Origin: Deltaproteobacteria bacterium
GTDB lineage: Bacteria > Desulfobacterota > Desulfuromonadia > Desulfuromonadales > Geopsychrobacteraceae
Direction of reading: 5' to 3'
DNA: 64,000 bases
NCBI GenBank assembly: GCA_024280335.1
Contig: JAJRQI010000012.1
Location: 1-64,000, forward strand
The position numbers were made by a program, and so were the translations under genes. Of this stretch, positions 49,583-58,021 are shown one piece after another (the stretch's first letter is position 1; each line of letters starts with the position of its first letter). The notes below the pieces were generated by a model. The model was not told the origin of the DNA and made no database searches. It worked only from the letters and a program-made list of their open reading frames with translations.

Positions 49583-50530
49583 TCAGACAGGTTGCAACGC
49601 CCCGTTGTACAGTTCGGCGACCTGCGGGAACAGGCCGATCTTTTCCAGCGATTGCCGCAGCTGTAGCGGCTGATCGAGAAAATCGCGGATAAAGACCAGC
49701 TCGGAAGCTTTCAGATAGACCATAAACGGATGGACCTGGTTGTCAGCAAACAGTTCAAAGGCGACCTCGGCAACCGGGCGAGCAGGGTCGATCCGTTTGA
49801 TTCGGGTCGCCCGTTCAAGCAGCTTGGTGACGTAGAAAAGGATATTGGCGTCGACACTTTCGATCGAATGACGATGCCCGGGAAGGATCTGTTTGCTGCG
49901 CAGACCGGCCAGCTGAATGATGGTGGCGCAGTAGGCATCATAATTACGAAAACGTTCCTTGCTGCACAGATCGACATCGAGCAACGGTGACTGAAAGATA
50001 CCGCGCAACATCACGTCACCGGTCACCGCCCAGTCGGCCCCGGCCAGCACCAGATCGCTCTGCGAGTGGCCGGGACAAGGCAACACTTCAAGTCCCAACT
50101 GTTCCGGCAAGCCCTCTTCAATGATCCGGTAGCATTCCGGCAGGGGCGGAAAGACCGTGCCGTCCTCCATGATCGCTTTGAACTGATCAAGGAATTCCGG
50201 CGTGAAACCGAGCTGCAGCAGCAGTCCGTACATCCGTTCCAGCCGCTCCTCATGACGGACAATCTTCAAACTGTCGCGAAACGGCAGGTAGACGGTTGCG
50301 TCGCTCTGCTCTTGCAGCCAGCGGGCAAGGCCGTAGTGATCGATGTGGCAGTGGGTGAGGATCACATGCTGCAAGCGGCTCAGGTCGAGGTGCTCGCGCA
50401 GGTAGCCCTGCGCCTCCGGCGTCGGCGGTCCGGTATCGAACAGCACCAGCTCCCCGGCCAGCTCGGTGCTGTAACAGTGCACCGGGCCGACCGGGTAGGG
50501 GGTTTCCAGAGTATGTTGCCGCGGGATCAA
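49583..50530 (-). CDS. MBL-fold metallo-hydrolase
   Basis: A 315-residue metallo-beta-lactamase-fold protein. The HxHxDH motif is 'ILTHCHIDHYGLARWL' (about residues 60-65), with 'LVFDTGPPTPEA' before and 'PGHSQSDLVL', 'GDVMLRG', 'ILPGHRHSI' after, giving a complete metal-binding set. It may be a thioesterase or lactonase-like hydrolase helping acyl-CoA oxidation. The gene starts with TTG overlapping the fadE stop (TTGA), so it is translationally coupled. Confidence 0.85.
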   Translation of the reverse strand: MIPRQHTLETPYPVGPVHCYSTELAGELVLFDTGPPTPEAQGYLREHLDLSRLQHVILTHCHIDHYGLARWLQEQSDATVYLPFRDSLKIVRHEERLERMYGLLLQLGFTPEFLDQFKAIMEDGTVFPPLPECYRIIEEGLPEQLGLEVLPCPGHSQSDLVLAGADWAVTGDVMLRGIFQSPLLDVDLCSKERFRNYDAYCATIIQLAGLRSKQILPGHRHSIESVDANILFYVTKLLERATRIKRIDPARPVAEVAFELFADNQVHPFMVYLKASELVFIRDFLDQPLQLRQSLEKIGLFPQVAELYNGALQPV

Positions 50531-52305
50531 AACAGGTACTTCTCTGCCTCAAGTGCCGCTTCCGCCAAAGTCCGCTTGGCTTGCAACAGTCCGGAGGCAT
50601 CGTATTTGGTAAAGCGCCGTACGCCGGAGAGGATCATCGTCAGGGTGTCCCCCTCCTCGACATAGTAGGCACCTTTACGCGCGGCAGTGCCCGCTCGTTC
50701 ACTGGCGTTGAAACAGAAGACCTTAACCGTGGCTTGCAGCTGCTGCTGTCGGGCGTCACTCAGTTGCGGCAGTATTTTTTCGGCGCGCAGCACGGTGCTT
50801 TCGATGGCAAAAATCTGGATCGCCAGATCTGCTGCGGCCAGCAGGATCTCCTGCTCATCGGCCAGCTTGTCCATATATTTCTGCACCCCGGTCCCGGAGA
50901 GGATCAGGAACAGGGTTTTCAGGTTCTGCATCAGGGTCTTTTCGGCGATAAACGGGATCTCCTCGTCAAGCTCTTCGAAGGATGGCGTCATCAGCGCCTC
51001 AAAGGCCTTCATCGCTTCTGCCTGCAACGGCAGCTCGCCCTTCATCGCTTTGCGCAGGATCATCCCGGTAATCAGCAAACGGTTGATCTCGTTGGTGCCT
51101 TCGAAAATCCGGTTGATCCGTTCGTCACGATAAAAACGCTCGGCCGGATACTCGCTGACAAAACCGTAACCGCCGTGGATCTGCACCACCTCGTCAACCG
51201 TGCTGGCCAGCACATCGCTGCAGAAAACTTTGGAAATGGCACACTCGATGGAGTAGTCTTCGATCCCTTTCTGGTACTCCTCGTAGTAGTTATCGATCCC
51301 CTTATCGATGGTCGCCAGCTTGTCATCGAGCAAACCTGCCAGCCGGTAGACCAGTGACTCGGAGGCGAAAATCTCGGCGCTGAGGTCGGCGATCTTCTCC
51401 TGAATGGCGCCGAAGCTGCCGATGGTTTTTCCGAACTGCTTGCGTTCGTTAGCGTACTTGATGCCGACCTGCAGGGCCATTTTGGCCGCTCCGGTCACCC
51501 CGGCACCAAGTTTGAATCGTCCGACATTAAGGACGTTGAAGGCGATCTTATGCCCCTTGCCGATCTCGCCGAGCAGGTTTTCAACCGGCACCTTGCAGTT
51601 ATCGAGAATGATCTGGGTGGTCGAGGAGCCCTTGATGCCCAGTTTCTTCTCCTCAGCGCCGACCACCAGACCTTCGGTATCACGTTCGATCAGAAAGGCG
51701 GTGAAGTGCTCCTTGTCGATTTTGGCGAAGACCGTGTAAAGCTTGGCGAAACTGCCGTTGGTGATGAATTGTTTGGTGCCGTTCAGAATGTAATGTTTGC
51801 CATCTTCAGAAAGGATCGCGCTGGTCTGCGCGCCGAGGGCATCAGAACCGGAGCCGGGCTCGGTCAGGCAGTAGGCGGCACACCATTCTCCGGTAATGAT
51901 CTTTTCCAGATATCGCTGCTTCTGCTCGTCGGTACCGTAGTAGACCAGCGGCAGAGTGCCGATGCCGGAATGCGCAGCGAAGGCGACAGAGAAAGAACCG
52001 GCCGACGCGATCTTCTCGCCGACCAGCATGCTGGTTGCCTTATCGAGTTCCAGGCCGCCATACTCTTCCGGTGCATCCATCATCAGCAGGCCGAGTTCTC
52101 CGGCCTTGGCCATCCCTTCAACCACCAGGTCAAAGTTGCCGTTCTCGATCTCCTCAAAATACGGCGCGATCTCGTTGGTCACAAACTGTTCCGTGGTCTC
52201 GCCGATCTGCTTCTGCTCATCGGTGAAATCTTCCGGGGTAAAAACGTTCTCGAAAAGGGTTTCGGCGATCAGGTATTCCCCGCCTTTCAGAATTTTCTTA
52301 CTCAT
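50527..52305 (-). CDS. fadE: Acyl-CoA dehydrogenase (FadE/YusJ type)
   Basis: A 592-residue enzyme longer than the classical 380-residue ACADs, with the extended C-terminal domain of Bacillus FadE (YusJ, about 594). Motifs: 'WCAAYCLTEPGSGSDALGAQTSA' (FAD-binding), 'KQFITNGSFAKLYTVFA', 'AIQEKIADLSAEIF', catalytic-region 'GGYGFVSEYPAERFYRDERINRIFEGTNEINRLLI' (in parts). Oxidises acyl-CoA to 2-enoyl-CoA and delivers electrons to EtfBA. Preceded by fadA and followed by the coupled MBL gene. Confidence 0.92.
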   Translation of the reverse strand: MSKKILKGGEYLIAETLFENVFTPEDFTDEQKQIGETTEQFVTNEIAPYFEEIENGNFDLVVEGMAKAGELGLLMMDAPEEYGGLELDKATSMLVGEKIASAGSFSVAFAAHSGIGTLPLVYYGTDEQKQRYLEKIITGEWCAAYCLTEPGSGSDALGAQTSAILSEDGKHYILNGTKQFITNGSFAKLYTVFAKIDKEHFTAFLIERDTEGLVVGAEEKKLGIKGSSTTQIILDNCKVPVENLLGEIGKGHKIAFNVLNVGRFKLGAGVTGAAKMALQVGIKYANERKQFGKTIGSFGAIQEKIADLSAEIFASESLVYRLAGLLDDKLATIDKGIDNYYEEYQKGIEDYSIECAISKVFCSDVLASTVDEVVQIHGGYGFVSEYPAERFYRDERINRIFEGTNEINRLLITGMILRKAMKGELPLQAEAMKAFEALMTPSFEELDEEIPFIAEKTLMQNLKTLFLILSGTGVQKYMDKLADEQEILLAAADLAIQIFAIESTVLRAEKILPQLSDARQQQLQATVKVFCFNASERAGTAARKGAYYVEEGDTLTMILSGVRRFTKYDASGLLQAKRTLAEAALEAEKYLF

Positions 52306-52331
52306 ATCGGTTCCTTCTAGCTAAAATTTAA

Positions 52332-52380
52332 GTAGGGGCGACCCGCAGGTCGCCCGGAGCGAGGCTCACCTCGCCCGGAC
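52332..52380. repeat. Double-hairpin intergenic repeat (copy 1)
   Basis: GTAGGGGCGACC-CGCA-GGTCGCCC followed by GCGAGGCTCACCTCGCC: two adjacent hairpins with the same plan as the better-preserved copy at 53588. It lies between fadA and fadE in the operon. Confidence 0.65.
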
Positions 52381-52392
52381 ACAACCGTCCGG

Positions 52393-53565
52393 TTACAGTT
52401 TTTCGAAAATCCCCGCAGCACCCATACCGCCGCCGATACACATCGAAACCATGCCGTACTTGCTGTCACGGCGCTGCATCTCATGCAGCAGGGTAGCGGT
52501 CAGCTTGGCACCAGTGCAGCCCAGGGGATGCCCCAGGGCGATAGCGCCGCCATTGACGTTGATAATCTCCGGGTTCAGTTCGAGATCCTTGATCACCGCC
52601 AGCGACTGGGCAGCGAAAGCCTCGTTCAGTTCGATCAGGCCAAGGTCACTCTGCTTGAGGCCAGCCATCTTCAGCGCGGCCGGAATCGCCTCGATCGGGC
52701 CGATCCCCATGATCTCCGGCGGGACCCCTTTGACGGCAAAGGAGACAAAGCGGGCCAGCGGTTCGCCGCCAATCTCCTTCAGGAACTCTTCGGAAACCAC
52801 CAGTGCTGCCGCCGCGCCATCGGTCATCTGCGAGCTGGTGGCGGCGGTCACCGTGCCGTTCAGCTTGAAGGCCGGTTTGAGTTTCGCCAACCCTGCTAGG
52901 CTGGAATCGGCACGCACGCCGTCATCGATCTCGATCAGTTTCCGACTCTTCTGCAGTTTGTTCTTGATGATCGCGGTCTCTTCCACCTCGACCGGGATGA
53001 TCTCGTCACTGAATCTGCCGGCGGCGATTGCGGCGGCGGCTTTCTGATGGCTGGCGACAGCGAAGGCATCCTGCTGCTGACGATCGATTCCGTACTTGTC
53101 GGCGACCAGTTCGGCGGTGATCCCCATTGAGGCGAAGCTCTCCGGCCAGTCGGCGGTCAATCCCGGGTTGACACTGTACTTGTTGCCGCCCATCGGCACG
53201 GTGGTCATCGATTCGGCACCGCCGGCGATGATGCAATCGGCAAATCCGGCGATGATCCGCTCGGCAGCGCTGGCGATACTCTGCAGCCCGGAGGAGCAGA
53301 AGCGGTTGATGGTCTGGGCCGGCACCTGGTAGGGCAGACCGGCCTTCATACCGGCGATCCGGGCCAGGTTCATCCCCTGTTCCCCTTCGGGAAAGGCGCA
53401 GCCGATCAGCAGATCGTCGATTCTCAGCGGATCGATGCCGCAGCGTTCGACCAGCCCCTTGATGGCCGCAGCGGCCAGATCGTCGGGGCGCATATCCTTG
53501 AAGCCGCCCTTGTTCGCCCGGCAGCCGGGAGTGCGGTAGGCAGCGAGTATGTAAGCTGTTTTCAT
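52393..53565 (-). CDS. fadA: Acetyl-CoA acyltransferase (3-ketoacyl-CoA thiolase)
   Basis: A 390-residue thiolase. The nucleophilic cysteine is in 'INRFCSSGLQSIASAAE' (about residue 90), the second active site Cys in 'GMVSMCIGGGMGAAGIF', and the histidine in 'GGAIALGHPLGCTGAK'. It performs the last step of beta-oxidation, cleaving 3-ketoacyl-CoA. The length equals Bacillus FadA (391). It lies between fadN and fadE in the same operon, in the Bacillus fadNAE order. Confidence 0.95.
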   Translation of the reverse strand: MKTAYILAAYRTPGCRANKGGFKDMRPDDLAAAAIKGLVERCGIDPLRIDDLLIGCAFPEGEQGMNLARIAGMKAGLPYQVPAQTINRFCSSGLQSIASAAERIIAGFADCIIAGGAESMTTVPMGGNKYSVNPGLTADWPESFASMGITAELVADKYGIDRQQQDAFAVASHQKAAAAIAAGRFSDEIIPVEVEETAIIKNKLQKSRKLIEIDDGVRADSSLAGLAKLKPAFKLNGTVTAATSSQMTDGAAAALVVSEEFLKEIGGEPLARFVSFAVKGVPPEIMGIGPIEAIPAALKMAGLKQSDLGLIELNEAFAAQSLAVIKDLELNPEIINVNGGAIALGHPLGCTGAKLTATLLHEMQRRDSKYGMVSMCIGGGMGAAGIFEKL

Positions 53566-53587
53566 CTTGATAGTCCTCCACCTTTTC

Positions 53588-53637
53588 GTAGGGGCGATCC
53601 TTGTGATCGCCCGGGCGAATACGAGATTCGCCCCTAC
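53588..53637. repeat. Double-hairpin intergenic repeat (copy 2)
   Basis: GTAGGGGCGAT...ATTCGCCCCTAC: outer 10-bp arms enclose two hairpins, GGGCGATC-CTTGT-GATCGCCC and GGGCGAAT-ACGAG-ATTCGCCC. It lies between fadN and fadA. Repeats of this type are found between genes in several bacterial genomes; the two copies here differ in sequence. Confidence 0.75.
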
Positions 53638-53648
53638 AGGGATTCGAG

Positions 53649-56036
53649 TTAATTCCGCAGCGGTTTGCCTTTTTTCAGCATATGCTGGATCCGCTCGGCG
53701 GTCTTCTTGTTGCCGCAGAGTTTGAGGAACGCCTGACGTTCCAGCTGCAGCAGGTACTCCTCCGAAATCGGAGTGCCGGGGGTGACATCACCGCCGCAGA
53801 TGACATCGGCGATAATCCCGCCGACCTCTTTTTCATATTCGGTGACGTAACCACCCATCTGCATATTCCAGAGATTGGTCTTGATACTGGCAGCGATGCT
53901 GCGCCCCGGTGCCGGGATGTTCTCCAACGGTTTCTGCGGCCGATAATTGACCGCCAGGCCGAGCACCTTCTGTTTGGCATCAGCGATCAGTCGATCGAGA
54001 TCCATGCTGATGCTGTCACCGCGGCGCATGTAGTTCAGGCCGTACATTTCGGCGGCGCCCATGGAGACGGATGCCATACCGATCTGTTTGAAATGCTTGA
54101 AGATGAAGGGGGTCGGGTCCACCTCATACTGCTGGGCCAGCTCGACAGCGCGCAGGCACATCTCCTTGGTGCCGCCGCCCGCCGGAATCAGGCCGACGCC
54201 GATTTCGACCAGCCCCATGTAGGTTTCAGCGTAGGCGTTGATGGCATCGGCGTGCAGGGTAAATTCACAGCCACCGCCGAGGGTCATGCCGAAAGGCGCC
54301 GCGACCACCGGTACTTTTGCGTATTTGACGGCCATGGTGGCCTTCTGGAAAGCGCGCACCATCATGTCGATATCCTCATAGGCACCTTCGGCCAGCGCAA
54401 CCGCGAGCAGCATCAGGTTGGCCCCGACCGAAAAGTTGACCCCCTGATTGCCGATCACCAGTCCAACCCCTTCCGTTTCGGCCCGCTTGACCGCCTTGTG
54501 GGTCATCGAGAGGATATCGCCGCTGATCGAATTCATCTTTGAATGGAATTCGAAGCCGAACACCCCGTCACCCAGATCGACCAGCGAGCAATTGGCATTC
54601 TTCTCGACCAGCCCGCCCGATTTTTTCAGGATCTGCAGGTTGACCTGCCCGGCTTTGAGCGGGATGGAGCGGTATTCACCGCTCAGCAGGTCGAAGTACT
54701 CCTGTTGTCCGGCGGCGTTGAAGCGGTAGAAGCACTCGACATTTTTCAGTGCTTCGGGAACGGTCACGCCATCCTTCTCGGCGCGCTTGACGAATTTCGC
54801 CACACCGATCGCATCGAGCATTTCAAAGGGACCGATCTCCCAGTTGAAGCCCCACTTCATGGCATTATCGATATTGAGCACGTCGTCGGCAATCTCGGGA
54901 ATCCGTTTGACGGTGTAGATCAGCGTGTCGCGCAGAGTCTTCCAGGCATACTCGGCAGCCTTGTCCCGACCCTCGACGACCATTTTGACCTTCTGGGCCG
55001 GGTCGTCAACCAGTTTCACCGCAGCGATCGAGGCAAACTTCGGTTTCTCGACCGGCTTGAACTCGCCGCTGTTGTAGTCGAAATAGAGGATCTGCCGTTT
55101 GCCGTCGACCTGCTGTTTTTTGTAGAAGCCGGCCTTGCTTTTGTTGCCGAGCAGGCCGTTTTCGACCATTTTCTGCATAAACTGAGGAACCTTGAAGACT
55201 TCGCGCTCTTCATCTTCGGTCAGCTGCTCATAGGAGTTGTTGCCGACATGGATCAGGGTGTCGATGCCGACCAGATCTGCGGTACGGAATGCGGCCGATT
55301 TGGGACGCGCAGTCGCCGGGCCGGCGATGGCGTCAACCTCCTCGACGGTCATCCCCATCTCGAGCATGTGCTGCATTCCCTTGTAGATGGCGTAGACGCC
55401 GATCCGGTTGGCGATAAAGTTGGGGGTATCCTTGGCGTAGACGATCCCCTTGCCGAGCCGCCGACTGATAAATTCAGCCATGCCGGCCATCACTGCCGGG
55501 TCGGTCTCGTTGCAGGGGACAATTTCCAGCAGGCGCATGTAACGCGGCGGATTGAAAAAGTGGGTGACGATGAAGTTTTTGCGTACCTCAAGCGGCAGCG
55601 CCGCGGCCATCGCGTTGACTGACAGACCGCTGGTGTTGGTTGAAAGCACCGCCCCCGGTTTGAGATGCGGGACGAGCTTCTGAAACAGCTCCAGCTTGAT
55701 CGGCAGATGCTCGATGACCACCTCGACCACCCAGTCACAGTCTTTGAGCTTCGGTAGGTCGTCCTCGAAATTACCGACGCTGATCTGCTCTGCGTACTGC
55801 GGCAGATAGAAGGGGGCCGGTTTCATTTTCCGCAGCCCGGCCAGCCCGTCGGCGGCAATCCGGTTGCGGACCTGCGGACTCTCCAGGGTCAACCCTTCGG
55901 CCTGTTCTTTGTCACTCGGTTGCTTGGGGACGATGTCGAGCAACAGCACTTCGAGCCCGGCGTTCGCCAGATGCGCGGCGATGGTTGCGCCCATGACTCC
56001 GGCGCCAAGTACGGCGACACGATTGATTTGCCTCAT
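53649..56036 (-). CDS. fadN: 3-hydroxyacyl-CoA dehydrogenase/enoyl-CoA hydratase (FadN type)
   Basis: A 795-residue fusion with 3-hydroxyacyl-CoA dehydrogenase first and crotonase domain last, the order of Bacillus FadN (YusL, 789) rather than E. coli FadB. NAD motif 'VAVLGAGVMGATIAAHLANAG' at residues 8-28; active site 'VTHFFNPPRYMRLLEIVP' with its catalytic histidine. Crotonase part from about 505: 'GMTLGGGCEFTLHADAINAYAETYMGLVEIGVGLIPAGGG' (in parts). Carries out the hydration and oxidation steps. Start overlaps the ligase stop (ATGA). Confidence 0.95.
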   Translation of the reverse strand: MRQINRVAVLGAGVMGATIAAHLANAGLEVLLLDIVPKQPSDKEQAEGLTLESPQVRNRIAADGLAGLRKMKPAPFYLPQYAEQISVGNFEDDLPKLKDCDWVVEVVIEHLPIKLELFQKLVPHLKPGAVLSTNTSGLSVNAMAAALPLEVRKNFIVTHFFNPPRYMRLLEIVPCNETDPAVMAGMAEFISRRLGKGIVYAKDTPNFIANRIGVYAIYKGMQHMLEMGMTVEEVDAIAGPATARPKSAAFRTADLVGIDTLIHVGNNSYEQLTEDEEREVFKVPQFMQKMVENGLLGNKSKAGFYKKQQVDGKRQILYFDYNSGEFKPVEKPKFASIAAVKLVDDPAQKVKMVVEGRDKAAEYAWKTLRDTLIYTVKRIPEIADDVLNIDNAMKWGFNWEIGPFEMLDAIGVAKFVKRAEKDGVTVPEALKNVECFYRFNAAGQQEYFDLLSGEYRSIPLKAGQVNLQILKKSGGLVEKNANCSLVDLGDGVFGFEFHSKMNSISGDILSMTHKAVKRAETEGVGLVIGNQGVNFSVGANLMLLAVALAEGAYEDIDMMVRAFQKATMAVKYAKVPVVAAPFGMTLGGGCEFTLHADAINAYAETYMGLVEIGVGLIPAGGGTKEMCLRAVELAQQYEVDPTPFIFKHFKQIGMASVSMGAAEMYGLNYMRRGDSISMDLDRLIADAKQKVLGLAVNYRPQKPLENIPAPGRSIAASIKTNLWNMQMGGYVTEYEKEVGGIIADVICGGDVTPGTPISEEYLLQLERQAFLKLCGNKKTAERIQHMLKKGKPLRN

Positions 56037-57820
56037 TTCTCTCCTCCGTTTGCCAGATAAAGTTGTTCGATCTGGTCCTTGTAGATGGAATAGATCTGTT
56101 TGCGCTTCTGTTTCAGGGTCGGGGTCAGCTCGCCCCCTTCGATCGAAAACTCCCGCGGCAGCAGGGCAAACTTTTTGATCGTCTGATAGGGGGGCTGCGT
56201 CCGGTTGAACAGCTCGATCCGCTCACTGAACAGTTCCAGCACCCGCCGGTTGGCGACCAATTCCTCAACCGCCAGATAATTGAGTTTTTCCTGCTGCCCC
56301 AGTTCGATCAGCCGCTCCAGGTTGGGCGTCAGCAAGGCGACCAGATAGGGTTTGGCGTCGCCGTAGACGAATGCCTGAGAGATAAATTTATCGCGCTTCA
56401 GCTCGTTCTCCAGCGGCTGCGGGGCGATATTCTTGCCGCCGGCGGTGACGATGATCTCTTTTTTGCGGTCGACGATGGTAACGAACCCCTGCTGATCAAT
56501 CGTGGCGATATCGCCGGTCTTAAACCAGCCGTCGACGACCGCTTCGGCTGTCGCCGCGGCATCCTTATAATAGCCCTGCATCACCTGCGGTCCTTTGATC
56601 AGCAGTTCACCATCCTCGGCCAGCTTCAATTCGGTCTCTTCCAGCGCGGTGCCGACCGAACCGAAGCGGACCTGTTGCAGATTGTTCAGGGTGACTGCCG
56701 GGCTGGTCTCGGTCAGGCCGTAGCCTTCGAAAATCGGCAGACCGATGATCCACATGAATTCGATGATGGTTTTATCCAAGGGGGCACCGCCGGAGATGAA
56801 AAAGCGCAAACGGCCACCAAACTTTTCACGAATCTTGCTGAACACCAACCGGTCGTAAAAACGGTATTTAAACGCCAGCAGTCCGAGCGGCTGTTTATCG
56901 ATATAACGCTTCCGGACATATTCACGGCCGACCTCGATCGCTTGATGGAACAGCTTACGCTTCAACGGTGAACTGTGATGGACATTTTCATAAATTCTAG
57001 AATAGATTTTTTCAAACAGTCGCGGCACACTGACCATCGTCGTCGGCCTGATTTCGAGGATATTCTCGATCACCGTGTTAACGTTTTCGGCAAAGGCGAT
57101 GTGGTTACCGAGCATCAGCGCAATGTGGTAGCCTGCAGTACGCTCAAGAACGTGACTCAAAGGGAGAAAGCTGAGAAAAGTTTCGTCCCGTTTCATGCTG
57201 CCAAGGTGCTTATGACCTGCGACGGCATCAAACAGCAGGTTGGCCTGACTCAGCATCACTCCCTTGGGGTCACCGGTGGTTCCTGAAGTATAGATGATGG
57301 TTGCCAGACCTTCAGGCCGGATCGACTCAATAGTCTCCTCAAGCTGTTTTTTCTCCTCTGCCGTGAGTGGATGAGAGATCTCCGAAAGCTGGTAGAGGGT
57401 GTAGACCGGCAGGCTGCGATCACCGAGAAATCGATCAAAGGAGACGACCAGTCCCACCTGCGGGATCAGCTCACGTACGCCGAGCAGTTTTTCATACTGC
57501 AGGCGGCCAGAGACAAAGACGATTTTTGCCACACAGTGATTGATCACATAGGCCGCCTGTGCGCCGGTGTTGGTGGCGTAGATCGGCACACTGGTTCCAC
57601 CTGCCGACTGGATACCGAAATCAGCGATCGCCCAGCCGGCTCGATTTTCAGAGAATATCGCGACATTATCTCCCGACTCGAGTCCCGCTTTGAGCAGTCC
57701 GCGCGCCGCCATCAGCACCCGAGTGTAGAATTGCCGGTAGCTCAAGGTCAGATAGCTGCCGCTGCGCCGGTAACTGAGCGCCGCACTGTCGGCATGTTTC
57801 GCTGCGGACTGGCGCAGCAT
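56033..57820 (-). CDS. fadD: Long-chain acyl-CoA synthetase (FadD type), start uncertain
   Basis: 595 residues from ATG 57820. ANL superfamily: 'TIIYTSGTTGDPKGVMLS' (A3 phosphate loop), 'GYGLTETSPAVTLNN', 'GWFKTGDIATIDQQG', 'IVDRKKEIIVTAGGKNIAPQPLENELKRDKFI' (in parts). It activates long-chain fatty acids to acyl-CoA with AMP release. The ATG at 57820 has no ribosome-binding site. A better start (GGAGGAG then ATG at 57871) opens a frame whose 17th codon is TAG, immediately followed by the 57820 ATG (TAGATG). The 16 upstream residues ending 'YRSLP' look like the true N-terminus. So the gene is either amber-interrupted or re-initiates at 57820. It is the first gene of the fad operon. Confidence 0.93.
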   Translation of the reverse strand: MLRQSAAKHADSAALSYRRSGSYLTLSYRQFYTRVLMAARGLLKAGLESGDNVAIFSENRAGWAIADFGIQSAGGTSVPIYATNTGAQAAYVINHCVAKIVFVSGRLQYEKLLGVRELIPQVGLVVSFDRFLGDRSLPVYTLYQLSEISHPLTAEEKKQLEETIESIRPEGLATIIYTSGTTGDPKGVMLSQANLLFDAVAGHKHLGSMKRDETFLSFLPLSHVLERTAGYHIALMLGNHIAFAENVNTVIENILEIRPTTMVSVPRLFEKIYSRIYENVHHSSPLKRKLFHQAIEVGREYVRKRYIDKQPLGLLAFKYRFYDRLVFSKIREKFGGRLRFFISGGAPLDKTIIEFMWIIGLPIFEGYGLTETSPAVTLNNLQQVRFGSVGTALEETELKLAEDGELLIKGPQVMQGYYKDAAATAEAVVDGWFKTGDIATIDQQGFVTIVDRKKEIIVTAGGKNIAPQPLENELKRDKFISQAFVYGDAKPYLVALLTPNLERLIELGQQEKLNYLAVEELVANRRVLELFSERIELFNRTQPPYQTIKKFALLPREFSIEGGELTPTLKQKRKQIYSIYKDQIEQLYLANGGEK

Positions 57821-57871
57821 CTACGGCAGTGAGCGGTAGGGGAGCTGGTCGTTGCTCTGTTGGCTGGTCAT
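57821..57871 (-). other. Upstream part of the fadD gene ending in an in-frame TAG
   Basis: ATG 57871 follows GGGGGAGGAG (57881-57890), an excellent ribosome-binding site. The 16 codons (MTSQQSNDQLPYRSLP) run in the same frame into TAG (57823-57821) followed by ATG 57820. 'LPYRSLP*MLRQSAAKHADSAALSYR' (shown in parts) reads naturally across the stop, as homologous ligases start with a Leu-Pro-X-Met/Leu-Leu-Arg-type helix. One C to T change from CAG (Gln) would make the TAG. Confidence 0.7.
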
Positions 57872-57893
57872 TGTCTCTGTCTCCTCCCCCATC

Positions 57894-57921
57894 ATCATAT
57901 TAACTTTCACGTTTGCGTCAA
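57894..57921 (-). promoter_or_regulatory. Second promoter of the fad operon with LiuR-like operator
   Basis: Minus strand TTGACG (57921-57916), 16-base spacer, TATGAT (57899-57894). The operator TTCACGTTTGCGTCAA (57906-57921, plus strand) overlaps it. The start point would be about 15 bases upstream of ATG 57871. Confidence 0.55.
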
Positions 57922-57991
57922 GCCGTTGGGTCAGAAAAACTGCCATATTTCGGCAGTCCAGGGTTGCGCTCGTTGTAAAGCGATAGACTTG

Positions 57992-58020
57992 GTTATATCG
58001 TCCCTTTACGTTCACGTCAA
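57992..58020 (-). promoter_or_regulatory. First promoter of the fad operon with LiuR-like operator
   Basis: Minus strand TTGACG (58020-58015), 17-base spacer, TATAAC (57997-57992). The operator TTTACGTTCACGTCAA (58005-58020, plus strand) covers -35 and spacer. It is the same arrangement as in the etfB promoter, differing at only two of 16 bases. Confidence 0.75.
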
Positions 58021-58021
58021 C

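Noticed and set aside
57821-57823. Pyrrolysine or selenocysteine coding at the TAG codon
   Set aside because: No pyl genes or recoding element seen in the window; a CAG-to-TAG change or re-initiation is simpler. Kept only as a codon finding.
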